A stretch of DNA of 64,000 bases from Propionimicrobium lymphophilum DSM 4903 (GCF_000423485.1 NZ_AUIB01000005.1:1-64000); one strand, 5' to 3'. Counted from the first letter of the stretch, positions 17,732 to 25,602 are shown. Notes: generated from the sequence alone by a model not told the origin. Translations and numbers: made by a program.

Positions 17732-18433
17732 GTGGGAAATAAAGACAAACGGGTAAACACGGGTAGACGAGCCTGGCTGACGCAGGAAAAGATCATGTAC
17801 ACCGCAATGGAACTGACCCGAGAGTGCGGTCTAGAAAAATGGTCGATTCGCGACCTTGCGCAGCGTCTGGGAGTAGTTCCCTCTGTCATCTACCACCATT
17901 ACCAAAACCGTGACGCCATTACCGCTTCTGTAATAGGCGAGATCACTAGCACCATCGAGCTACCGGACGAGCAGCTGGAATGGAAAGATTGGTTCATCTC
18001 CCTAGCAAAAAATGTCAGGCCCGTCTTTCTTGAATTCCCCGGAGTCACCGACAAACTGATGTATGGACATATGAACGCCGCGTTTATACCAATCTTGGAG
18101 GTGGCTTACGAAAAACTACGGGATGCTGGTTTTAGCCAGTACATTCACATCGCATACTCAATTATCATCAACACGATACTGTGGAGCATTACTGCTCGCA
18201 ACTTGCGCAGCCCAACCAAGCAGGAACAGCGCCACGACCTAGGCCAAATGATTACCCAACTTCAGCCCCTAGCTACCTGCTCCACAACGCTCGCTGACAT
18301 CATCCAAGGCTACTTAATTCCGCTAGCCAACCCGAAAAACGAAGACCGCATGAGTCAGGAATACTTTGAAATCATCACAGAAGTCGTACTCGCCGGTTTA
18401 GAGATAGCGATCTTGCCTCGCGAAAACGCCTAA
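17732..18433 (+). CDS. TetR family transcriptional regulator
   Basis: 233 residues from GTG 17732. The N-terminal helix-turn-helix (about 16-60) has TRECGLEKWSIRDLAQRLGV and the typical VIYHHYQNRD recognition helix end. The C-terminal ligand-binding domain is helical with no recognised subfamily. It is divergent from the MFS pump, with a perfect palindrome between, so it most likely represses the pump and itself until a ligand binds. Confidence 0.85.
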   Translation: MGNKDKRVNTGRRAWLTQEKIMYTAMELTRECGLEKWSIRDLAQRLGVVPSVIYHHYQNRDAITASVIGEITSTIELPDEQLEWKDWFISLAKNVRPVFLEFPGVTDKLMYGHMNAAFIPILEVAYEKLRDAGFSQYIHIAYSIIINTILWSITARNLRSPTKQEQRHDLGQMITQLQPLATCSTTLADIIQGYLIPLANPKNEDRMSQEYFEIITEVVLAGLEIAILPRENA

Positions 18434-18764
18434 CGACCCCATGAACAAGAAAACTCATCAATACGCATAAAATATTACCCAAAATCGCAAGGCATCCAGC
18501 TAAGAGCAGACCCTTTTCGGCCTCTCCCTCTATTTCCTGCGATTTTCCAATAAATACAAGAAAATCCACTATATCCAGAGCTTCCCAAACAACTAGTACG
18601 ACTACATCAAATACTGCACTACCAATGAACTAGCTATCGCCCTTCACAGTACACAGGCCTCTCCCAGGAATCCGCAGCCTATATTGAAGACTGAGCCCAC
18701 CCTATTACGTATCGACGAAGAGGAAACCTCCATCTCGACTTCTGGCTTACCTCTTCAACGAACA
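18434..18764. other. non-coding stretch after the TetR gene
   Basis: I see no gene, repeat or RNA here. It is probably the right flank of the DNA that split the GIY-YIG gene. No transposase remnant or clear target-site duplication was found. Confidence 0.5.
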
Positions 18765-18947
18765 TCAACGTGAAGAAAGAAGCCGACGAAATCTTCCACT
18801 ATTGTCTTCCTCTCGCTTATAAAGCTGGGAAAGTTGATCGCGGCGTGCAGAGGTGAGAATACCCGTCCAATCCGCTATACCCGCAGTAGCCATCCCTCCC
18901 GGGGTTCCATCAACCAGAAAAAGCTCCACCGCTTTACCACGCGCCAT
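18765..18947 (-). pseudogene. GIY-YIG/DUF4357 nuclease, N-terminal piece
   Basis: About 45 residues after ATG 18947 match the N-terminal domain of GIY-YIG/DUF4357 proteins (LFLVDGTPGGMATA, then DWTGILTSARRDQLSQLYKREE). In intact relatives the GVYxLxG motif follows directly; here it is found at 16.27 kb instead. The residues after KREED are unrelated. Together with 15505-16290 this is one gene cut in two. Confidence 0.7.
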
Positions 18948-19044
18948 CACAACCACGCCCCTCGTTCACACGCACCTAACCTCAAGAATAACCGAGATAA
19001 ACAGATCACCCCTCAATACGAGGATCCAAAAGAAAGGAAACACC

Positions 19045-19149
19045 ATGGGTGAGCCAATGGATCTGGTTGATTGTTGACATATCAAAACAGGCAGAGCCGT
19101 ACCGAAACGCATCTGGTTTATCGATGATATTATCCCCGCAGGGGTTTAG
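19045..19149 (+). pseudogene. scar joining the major tail protein start to the chaperone T end (second prophage)
   Basis: AAAAGAAAGGAAACACC-ATG resembles the ribosome site and start of the major tail protein gene. The next 34 codons match the end of the G-T chaperone (LVDC, then IWFIDDIIPAG). An internal TGA at 19075-19077 replaces the Trp codon of the intact copy (1939-1947 region, DCW). A deletion thus removed the tail protein and most of the chaperone. The final TAG shares TTAG with the opposite-strand hydrolase stop. Confidence 0.7.
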
Positions 19150-19769
19150 CGGGCTAAATGTTTAGTGAGATAACAGGCGAATAGCTGAGGATGGGCGGCG
19201 TGCCACTGGTGCCCTACACCTTGGATAACCTCTAGGTGAGCCGTGGGGATAAGGCTTGAGATTCTGCGGGCGGCAGGCAGATTTGCTTTATCCTTGCTAC
19301 CGCAAACCACAGTTACGGGCATCGATAAAGCTGCTAGCTGCGCGGTGAGGTCTAAATCTTTCAAACTATCGAGAATGTTCAGTAGCTCAGGTTTGCTTAG
19401 CAGCGGCGGACAGACCCATTTTGTTGGTAAAACTCGCATTAGTGTCTTTTGCAGATTCATCAACATTTTTGGGAGTTTAGCTTGCGGAGCTGAAACAAAC
19501 AGTGAAGACACCTTATCTGGATGGGTGATCGCGATATTTAAAGCAATCACTGCACCCAACGATAGCCCGACCAAGTGAACTGGTTCGGTCAGCGAGTCAG
19601 CAATCTGGGTACATACGTCTTCAAGCGACCAGCACGCCAGCGGCGGTTTCATTCTCAAAACGTCTAGAGCTATGCACTCGGTTTGTCGCAGCTGCTTTAT
19701 TACCGGGTTCCAAACACCACAGGTTTCGCCCAACCCGTGCAGAAACACTACCTTTTGGGCATCGTTCAT
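19146..19769 (-). CDS. alpha/beta-hydrolase (prophage cargo)
   Basis: 207 residues with the alpha/beta-hydrolase layout: oxyanion HGLGE at residues 11-15, nucleophile elbow GLSLG with Ser70, acid in CGSKDKAN (near 160), and His in GVGHQW (near 188). It is somewhat short for the family, with a small cap. It has no signal peptide. It overlaps the upstream small membrane protein gene by ATGA. It occupies the chaperone/tape-measure gap of the decayed prophage, where the intact prophage carries a toxin-antitoxin pair, so it is likely a lysogen-expressed cargo gene. The substrate is unknown. Confidence 0.75.
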   Translation of the reverse strand: MNDAQKVVFLHGLGETCGVWNPVIKQLRQTECIALDVLRMKPPLACWSLEDVCTQIADSLTEPVHLVGLSLGAVIALNIAITHPDKVSSLFVSAPQAKLPKMLMNLQKTLMRVLPTKWVCPPLLSKPELLNILDSLKDLDLTAQLAALSMPVTVVCGSKDKANLPAARRISSLIPTAHLEVIQGVGHQWHAAHPQLFACYLTKHLAR

Positions 19770-19951
19770 TTACGCAGCGCGAAAAAACCTACGACCAGGC
19801 TAGTTATCAGAAAACCAGCAGCATTTCCGATAGCGGTGACCGGTGAAATCACGTGCGTGAACCCGAAAACAGCAAAACAGATAGCTGCAATTAATAGCCC
19901 AACGGCTACCAACATTAACCAGTTACGCACTCGCGCACTGTTCTTTCCCAT
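19766..19951 (-). CDS. small two-segment membrane protein
   Basis: 61 residues from ATG 19951, with GAAAGGGC as ribosome site; the longer reading to 20089 would run through the phage tape-measure scar and is rejected. Two hydrophobic segments (about 11-31 and 38-58). No family recognised. Translationally coupled to the hydrolase, so the two form one cargo operon. Confidence 0.6.
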   Translation of the reverse strand: MGKNSARVRNWLMLVAVGLLIAAICFAVFGFTHVISPVTAIGNAAGFLITSLVVGFFALRK

Positions 19952-20028
19952 ATATGCCCTTTCAATTTTACGTGTTCGTTCATTGATTATCCCATAACTG
20001 TCGTTACCGAAAAGAAAGGTAAACACCC

Positions 20029-20103
20029 ATGGCTGATTCGTCTTTTGGCTTGAAGATTGGCCTTGAGGGTGAGCTAAAAAAGAACTCATACCGACACCGC
20101 TAG
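20029..20103 (+). pseudogene. scar of the tape measure gene start (second prophage)
   Basis: ATG with AAAGAAAGGTAAACACC upstream, then MADSSFGLKIGLEGE, almost identical to the first 15 residues of the tape measure at 2636. After 15-16 codons the match ends and a stop follows at 20101. The rest of the tape measure and all later phage genes are gone. Confidence 0.8.
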
Positions 20104-20130
20104 AACAGCGTTATTTGCGAGTCAGAAAGA

Positions 20131-20296
20131 CGCATTTTTCATCTCCGTTAGCGAGTTAAACCCCAAAATCCTGTGCGAACAGGGAAAACACGATACTGGG
20201 TAACGCAAAACCCAAACCCGCTAACGCAAGCGATTTTTCACACCCCCCCCCTAAGCGATACTCGCTAACGCAAAAGGGTACTTATCAAATCCGACG
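20131..20296. repeat. complete copy (B) of the non-coding repeat next to tRNA-Thr
   Basis: Contains CGCATTTTTCATCTCCGTTA, GCGAGTTAAACCCC, CGATACTGGGTAACGCAAAA, CGCTAACGCA, then a second CGCTAACGCAAAAGGGTACT with CGACGTC. The first GTTAGCGAG and the later CTCGCTAAC (20261-20269) are inverted to each other, so the unit could fold. A run of nine C (20243-20251) lies inside. It is seven bases from the 3' end of the tRNA gene. Confidence 0.65.
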
Positions 20297-20302
20297 TCTA
20301 AG

Positions 20303-20378
20303 TGGAGCCCCCTGTCAGACTCGAACTGACGACCTTCGCTTTACAAGAGCGGTGCTCTACCAACTGAGCTAAGGAGGC
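20303..20378 (-). tRNA. tRNA-Thr (anticodon TGT)
   Basis: 76 bases including an encoded CCA. Acceptor GCCTCCT pairs with AGGGGGC (one G-T); D arm GCTC/GAGC; anticodon loop CTTGTAA gives TGT (threonine, ACA codons); T arm GTCAG-TTCGAGT-CTGAC. The outermost anticodon-stem pair is a C-A mismatch. The 3' end faces the phage-derived region. Confidence 0.9.
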
Positions 20379-20559
20379 AAACGCATTTGCGAGGTTTAAT
20401 TCTCGCTTAAAACTGTCGTCAGATCAAGATGACTTGCGGCAGCGCGTCTGTCCAACCCCACTTTCAAAAGATGGCAGGGTACGACCATCAGAAATTGTCA
20501 GTGTCCCCGAGTAGCATCTAATAAGTAAGCAATGCCGCACTCAGATAGAGGTTGTTGAG

Positions 20560-22983
20560 ATGTTCAATTGGCTGGGAAGAAGCGTAATCCGCCGCCCGAT
20601 AACGGTCATAGTGTCTTGGCTGCTGCTGGCCGTGCTCGGCCTGCTTGGCACCTTCTGGGGCTTTGGCCAAGGCGGCCTTTTCGACCGCATGGCAACCACC
20701 CAGGTGCTGACTCCCGGCTCCGAGTCTGAGAAAGTCAATCACCTAATTTCGGGCGAAGACAGCCAACAGGCAATCACTTACGTCATAAGTGGGATAGACC
20801 TCAAAAATGATCTCCCTGGCCTCGTCGAAGTCATGGCTACCCAACGCGAAAAGATTGCCGACATCAACGGCGTGGCGGAGGTGAAGGATCCCCTAGTCGT
20901 TCCAGAGAAACCCGCTCAGCCTCAAACACCGCAACTACCTGCGGGTGTTGACCCAAGTCAGCTAGACTCGTCCCAGTTGCCAGCCGGCGTCGATCCTTCC
21001 CAGCTGCCTGCCGGCGTCGACCCGAGCCAGTTGGATCCGTCGCAGCTTCCCGAGGGCACGGTCATACCCGGCATGCCAGACCTGCACTCCCCTGAGAACC
21101 AAGCCCTGCTCAGCAAAAAGGGCGACGGTTTCGTCGTCGCAATCACACTTGAGAAAGGCCTCAGCGACGACGCGACCGTGAAGGCCGATTCGCAAGTGAT
21201 CTCGTACAGCGACGACCTGCAGTCGGCGCTCCAAGAAAAGTCTCCTGAAGCAAAAGTCCAGGTAGTCGCGCAGAGCGAGATCGAGTCCACGATCATGGGA
21301 CAGGTCCAATCAGATCTGATTAAGGGAGAATCTATCGGCCTGCCTGTGGCGCTGATTCTGCTCGTCGTCATTTTCGGTGGCTTGGTAGCCGCGGGCCTGC
21401 CGCTCGTCGGGGCGCTAACAGCCATCGGCATCGGCATGGGCATCGTGTGGGCGCTGACGTTCAGCATGGACATCTCAAGCTTCATCCTGAATGTGGTTTC
21501 TTTGATCGGCCTGGCGCTGTCCATCGACTACGGCCTGCTGGTGGTCAGCCGGTACCGGGAAGAAATAGCCGAGGAACTCGAGAAGGCGGGATACCCCAGC
21601 GACGGCACCACCCTGCCGGAACGCTCGGTGGTTAACGACCTGGTCAAAAAGGCAACATTCACTACGATCAAGACCGCCGGACGCACAGTCTTCTTCTCCG
21701 CAATGACAATCGCCTTCTCAATCGCCGGCCTGTTGGTGTTCAGCTCCAACATTCTGCGGACCATCGGCATCAGCGGCATCGTCGTCACACTGTTCGCAGT
21801 TTTCACGGCGATCACCATGGTGCCGGCAATAATCGTTCTGCTCGGAAACCGCTTGGTGAGGCCGTCCATGGTTTCAAAGTTTCCTGGCATCAAACAGCTC
21901 ATCAAGCTGTTCGGCGACAGCTCAAGCGACCACGGCGCGTTCAGCAAGCTGGCTGAGTTCGTTCACAAGTGGCCGATTCCTATCCTCATCATTGTCGTAG
22001 CAATTTTGAGCCTAATGGCCTCCCCCATCGGCGACCTGCGCATGCGCTCGTCGTTCATGGAATATCTGCCGGAGGATTCCGCCTCAAGGATTGCCTACCA
22101 AACCATGAACGATAACTACCCGGCCCTCGCCACGCCCGAAATCGAAGTGGTCGTTGAGGCAGCCCCCGAGGATCCGGCGGTTCAGACGGTCAGCGATCAG
22201 ATCACCAATCGCTACCCCGAGGTTAGCTACATCGTGCCGTCCGCCATCAACGATTCCAACATGACGAAGCTGGCCGTGCACTTAGACGTCGACGACCCCG
22301 TCGGCGACCGCGTAGTTGACATCGTCAAGGACATGAGAAACACCGACTTCGAGGATCCCGTGTTAATTGGCGGTGGAGCAGCGATGCAGACGGACTTCGT
22401 CGACTCCCTGGGCGATCGAGCGCTATGGGCCGGCCTGATCGTCGTCGCTGCTGTAATGATCCTCCTGTTCCTGATGACGGGCTCCGTGATCGTGCCACTC
22501 AAGGCTCTGATCGTTAACTCGTTCTCGCTCGTCGCATCGCTTGGCGCAACCGTATGGATCTTCCACGGCGGGCACTTCGGAATGCCACAAGTCAATGGTC
22601 TAGAGACGTATATCGTGGCGGTGATGATCGCATTCGGCTTCGGCCTCGCGATGGACTATGAAGTGTTCCTGATTGCCCGGATCAAGGAGTACTGGGACGC
22701 CGGCTACGACAACGACACGGCGGTGGAACGCGGCCTGCAGCGCTCCGGGCGAATAATCACGTCCGCTGCAGCCATCATCGTCGCTGTATTCCTCGGCTTC
22801 GTCGCGGGCGACATGTTGGCCATCAAACAGATCGGCGTCGCGCTGGCCATCACGGTCATCGCTGACGCCACGCTGGTGCGGCTGCTGCTGGTGCCAGCCA
22901 CCATGACCATCATAGGCAAGTGGAACTGGTGGGCACCGAAACCGTTGCGCAAGCTGCACGAAAAGTTCCACATCGACCACTAA
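20560..22983 (+). CDS. MMPL/RND family exporter
   Basis: 807 residues in the two-lobe MmpL design: TM1 near residue 15, a large extracytoplasmic domain, TM2-6 (about 255-420), TM7 near 460, a second outer domain, and TM8-12 (about 620-790). Conserved pieces are SLIGLALSIDYGLL and AFGFGLAMDYEVFL, each with the intramembrane Asp-Tyr pair used for proton transfer. Members export lipids or drugs across the actinobacterial membrane. The first outer domain carries three LPAGVDPSQL repeats near residues 125-160, which I have not seen as a family trait. No regulator is adjacent. Confidence 0.85.
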   Translation: MFNWLGRSVIRRPITVIVSWLLLAVLGLLGTFWGFGQGGLFDRMATTQVLTPGSESEKVNHLISGEDSQQAITYVISGIDLKNDLPGLVEVMATQREKIADINGVAEVKDPLVVPEKPAQPQTPQLPAGVDPSQLDSSQLPAGVDPSQLPAGVDPSQLDPSQLPEGTVIPGMPDLHSPENQALLSKKGDGFVVAITLEKGLSDDATVKADSQVISYSDDLQSALQEKSPEAKVQVVAQSEIESTIMGQVQSDLIKGESIGLPVALILLVVIFGGLVAAGLPLVGALTAIGIGMGIVWALTFSMDISSFILNVVSLIGLALSIDYGLLVVSRYREEIAEELEKAGYPSDGTTLPERSVVNDLVKKATFTTIKTAGRTVFFSAMTIAFSIAGLLVFSSNILRTIGISGIVVTLFAVFTAITMVPAIIVLLGNRLVRPSMVSKFPGIKQLIKLFGDSSSDHGAFSKLAEFVHKWPIPILIIVVAILSLMASPIGDLRMRSSFMEYLPEDSASRIAYQTMNDNYPALATPEIEVVVEAAPEDPAVQTVSDQITNRYPEVSYIVPSAINDSNMTKLAVHLDVDDPVGDRVVDIVKDMRNTDFEDPVLIGGGAAMQTDFVDSLGDRALWAGLIVVAAVMILLFLMTGSVIVPLKALIVNSFSLVASLGATVWIFHGGHFGMPQVNGLETYIVAVMIAFGFGLAMDYEVFLIARIKEYWDAGYDNDTAVERGLQRSGRIITSAAAIIVAVFLGFVAGDMLAIKQIGVALAITVIADATLVRLLLVPATMTIIGKWNWWAPKPLRKLHEKFHIDH

Positions 22984-22992
22984 TAGTTGCAG

Positions 22993-23033
22993 AAGCAAAC
23001 CGCCTGGGCGCGCAGCGTTTAGGCGGTTTGCTT
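22993..23033. terminator. bidirectional terminator between MmpL and DedA genes
   Basis: AAGCAAACCGCC pairs perfectly with GGCGGTTTGCTT. It lies between the convergent exporter and DedA genes and overlaps the last codons of the latter. Confidence 0.75.
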
Positions 23034-23927
23034 TGCCTTCTTAGAACCGCGTCGAAAGGCCAAGAATACGATGCCTACCACCAGTGCGATAGCGACGTAG
23101 TTAGCCAATTTGCCGTACCACTTCAGGACGGCTACAGCCGGTTCGCCAACCAGTAGACCGAAACCGAAGTATGCCAATAGCCAAATCCCAGCTGCGAAAA
23201 AGTCGAGGATCATGAACTTCTTCCAGTTCATTCCGCTGGCGCCGGCAAGCACAAAAACCACCGGCATGATTGGCAGCGGAATGGGCACGTATGCGACGAA
23301 CATGCCGAGCCATCCCAGCTTTTGGGCCCAGCGCTCGGCGCGCGCGTAGTTTTTTCGTGAGCGTTCGGACTGCCCGGCCCAAACCTCGATCATGCCCCGC
23401 CCCCAAAGCTTGCCTGCCCACCAGTAGACCCAGTCGAGCTTGATGGACATCAGTGTGCCGAGCAGGATAGGCCAGACCCAGGGCTGGCTGCCGCCAGTGC
23501 TTACGACGGAACCGAGAGCGGCCGTGCCGGAGCGGCTACCCATCAAGGCCACCAGCCAAGGCAACCTATCCGGTGACCCGAGCAGCCATGCCCGCAACGG
23601 CAGCATGCAAAGCGAAAAAATACCCAGAAAGGCAATCCAACCCATGCAAGCCCAGTCAGACCTGGACGGCTTATGACGCCAAGGCAGCGACGGGTCGTCC
23701 CACCATTCGCGTTCTGGTTCGGCACCCTCTACGTTTTCTGTCGAGGTTGCCTCGCGCTGTTCAGTGACGGCATCGTCAACCCGGATTTCGAAAGCCTCAC
23801 GAGTTATCTCATCGGAGTCCTCCGGGGCTTGGTACTCGATAGCCTTGTCGGCGGCACGCTTGGGTTTTTCTTCACTCACGCGCAAAACTCTACCCAGAGC
23901 AGTCGTGCCCACCCAATAAGCCCACAA
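23019..23927 (-). CDS. DedA family membrane protein
   Basis: Up to 302 residues; the true start may be a later GTG/ATG, since the first ~15 residues look untidy. An acidic cytoplasmic N-terminus (about 15-90) is followed by four to five membrane segments. The motifs GRxxxxxxWAGQSERSRKNY and FVAYVPIPLPIMPVVFVLAGASGM match the DedA/SNARE-associated family, whose members flip lipids such as undecaprenyl phosphate or phosphatidylethanolamine. Convergent to the exporter, divergent from sdaA. Confidence 0.8.
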   Translation of the reverse strand: MWAYWVGTTALGRVLRVSEEKPKRAADKAIEYQAPEDSDEITREAFEIRVDDAVTEQREATSTENVEGAEPEREWWDDPSLPWRHKPSRSDWACMGWIAFLGIFSLCMLPLRAWLLGSPDRLPWLVALMGSRSGTAALGSVVSTGGSQPWVWPILLGTLMSIKLDWVYWWAGKLWGRGMIEVWAGQSERSRKNYARAERWAQKLGWLGMFVAYVPIPLPIMPVVFVLAGASGMNWKKFMILDFFAAGIWLLAYFGFGLLVGEPAVAVLKWYGKLANYVAIALVVGIVFLAFRRGSKKAKQTA

Positions 23928-23971
23928 TCGAAGAGTGGAAATAACTTGACCTGTAAGCGCACAATTGCCTC

Positions 23972-25372
23972 ATGGCCATCAGCGTTTTCGATATGTTCAA
24001 GGTCGGCATCGGGCCCTCCAGTTCTCACACGGTTGGGCCGATGGTCGCGGCGACGAGGTTCATCGACGGGCTCGTTGATCTAGGGCTATTTGCCTCAGTT
24101 AAGGCAGTAAGTGTGCAGCTTCGCGGGTCGCTTAGCGCAACCGGAAAAGGCCACGGTACCGACGCCGCAGTGCTTGCCGGCCTGGGCGGCGGCTGGCCAG
24201 AAACGGTTGACCCAACATGGGTGACGGGCATCGTCGCACAGACTAAGGAAAGTAAGACTCTGGTTTTGGCAAACACCTCCGGAAGCGTGTCTAAGACTAT
24301 CCCCTTCGACTACGACGGAGACCTCGAATTCGCCTCTTACAACTGCCAAATCCGCGACCCACACCCAAACGCGATGACGCTTTGGGCGTTCGATGAGACC
24401 GGAACCGAGCTAGCGCGCAAAAATTTCTATTCGATCGGTGGTGGATTCATCGCAACCGACGAAACCGTCGACAAAAAGACGGCGACCGCAACCGTCGCAG
24501 CGAAGATCCCCTACCCGTTCCGAACGGCGTCCGAGCTGCTGGGGCATTGTTCGGCTACGCAGCTTTCCATCGCCCAGCTCGTTTTGGCTAATGAGGCCGC
24601 GATCGGACGCGACGAAGCCGAGGTTACGCGCAGGATGCACCGAATCTGGGACGTCATGCACTCGGCTATAGAGAGGGGCTGCAGCACGGAAGGAGTGCTT
24701 CCCGGCGGGCTAAAGGTTCGCAGACGCGCTCCCTTGCTAGCTAAGGATCTGCAATCTGAGGAGGCTGATCCGCTATCGGTGATGGATCGAGTGTCTGTGT
24801 GGGCGATTGCGGTCAACGAGGAGAACGCTGCAGGCGGCCGGGTGGTGACGGCACCAACCAATGGAGCAGCCGGAATCATCCCTGCGGTGCTGAACTACTC
24901 CCGCCAAGCTAAGGCTGTCTTGAGCGTCTGCGACGACCCGATCCGCGATTTCCTGCTCACCGCCGGCGCCATCGGCACCATCTACCAGCAAACCGCGTCC
25001 ATTTCCGGCGCCGAGGTCGGCTGCCAGGGCGAGGTGGGCGTCGCTAGTTCAATGGCTGCTGCGGGGCTTGCCCAGGTAAGGGGTGGCAGCCCAGAACAGG
25101 TCTGCAACGCCGCGGAGATCGGCCTGGAACATCACCTCGGCCTAACTTGCGACCCTGTTGGCGGACTCGTCCAGGTGCCCTGCATCGAGCGCAACGCCGT
25201 GGGCGCGGTCACGGCGATCACCGCAGCCCGTCTCGCCTTGGCTGGCGACGGGCGTCAGCTGGTCAGCCTCGATCAGGTGATGGAGACGATGATGGCGACC
25301 GGCTCCGACATGATGAGCAAATACAAGGAGACGTCGACGGGCGGCCTGGCCGTAAGCCTTGCCGAGTGCTAA
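23972..25372 (+). CDS. sdaA: L-serine dehydratase (single-chain, Fe-S)
   Basis: 466 residues, the usual length for the fused alpha/beta L-serine ammonia-lyase that turns L-serine into pyruvate and ammonia. The beginning SVFDMFKVGIGPSSSHT is diagnostic. The C-terminal half has the NGAAGIIPAVL loop, EVGCQGEVG and CDPVGGLVQVPCIERN, which supply the cysteines for the 4Fe-4S cluster. A single gene, probably with its own promoter. Pyruvate from serine would feed the transcarboxylase pathway encoded next to it, though no regulation in common is visible. Confidence 0.95.
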   Translation: MAISVFDMFKVGIGPSSSHTVGPMVAATRFIDGLVDLGLFASVKAVSVQLRGSLSATGKGHGTDAAVLAGLGGGWPETVDPTWVTGIVAQTKESKTLVLANTSGSVSKTIPFDYDGDLEFASYNCQIRDPHPNAMTLWAFDETGTELARKNFYSIGGGFIATDETVDKKTATATVAAKIPYPFRTASELLGHCSATQLSIAQLVLANEAAIGRDEAEVTRRMHRIWDVMHSAIERGCSTEGVLPGGLKVRRRAPLLAKDLQSEEADPLSVMDRVSVWAIAVNEENAAGGRVVTAPTNGAAGIIPAVLNYSRQAKAVLSVCDDPIRDFLLTAGAIGTIYQQTASISGAEVGCQGEVGVASSMAAAGLAQVRGGSPEQVCNAAEIGLEHHLGLTCDPVGGLVQVPCIERNAVGAVTAITAARLALAGDGRQLVSLDQVMETMMATGSDMMSKYKETSTGGLAVSLAEC

Positions 25373-25413
25373 ACCAAATCGCCCACAAACACCACCAAGA
25401 TCAGCAGAAACCA

Positions 25414-25494
25414 AAAAGCTCGTAGTCGAATGTTTTGGTTCTCACTAATTGAAAAATAAATAGTAGGAACCGAAAAGTTCGACTACGAGCTTTT
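25414..25494. terminator. long inverted repeat between sdaA and the transcarboxylase operon
   Basis: Arms 25414-25441 and 25467-25494, 28 bp with three mismatches; the inner-to-outer 17 bp (AAAAGCTCGTAGTCGAA) match perfectly. The loop is 25 bases. It sits between convergent genes and ends in T-runs on both strands, so it may serve as a two-way terminator. Similar words recur after ilvD. Confidence 0.6.
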
Positions 25495-25551
25495 CCGTTC
25501 CAGTTGTCCCCAACAGGTTCCGCACATGATACAAACTGCGAAACCACAAAA

Positions 25552-25585
25552 TTTAGGGCACCGGGACGAATCCCGATGCCCTAAA
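25552..25585 (-). terminator. terminator of the transcarboxylase operon
   Basis: On the minus strand TTTAGGGCATCGGGA-TTCG-TCCCGGTGCCCTAAA is followed by TTTT. It has a TTCG tetraloop and starts 18 bases after the 1.3S gene. Confidence 0.8.
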
Positions 25586-25602
25586 CCTTATTGTCTAATC
25601 GA

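Noticed and set aside
19952-20089. N-terminal extension of the small membrane protein to 20089
   Set aside because: It runs antisense through the tape-measure scar, while ATG 19951 has a good ribosome site.
20243-20251. Run of nine C as a possible phase-variation tract
   Set aside because: It lies in the non-coding repeat with no gene frame across it and no promoter obviously spaced by it.
20303-20378. tRNA-Thr as proven phage attachment site
   Set aside because: No duplicated tRNA 3' end was found at the other borders, and large serine recombinases rarely use tRNA genes; adjacency alone is not enough.
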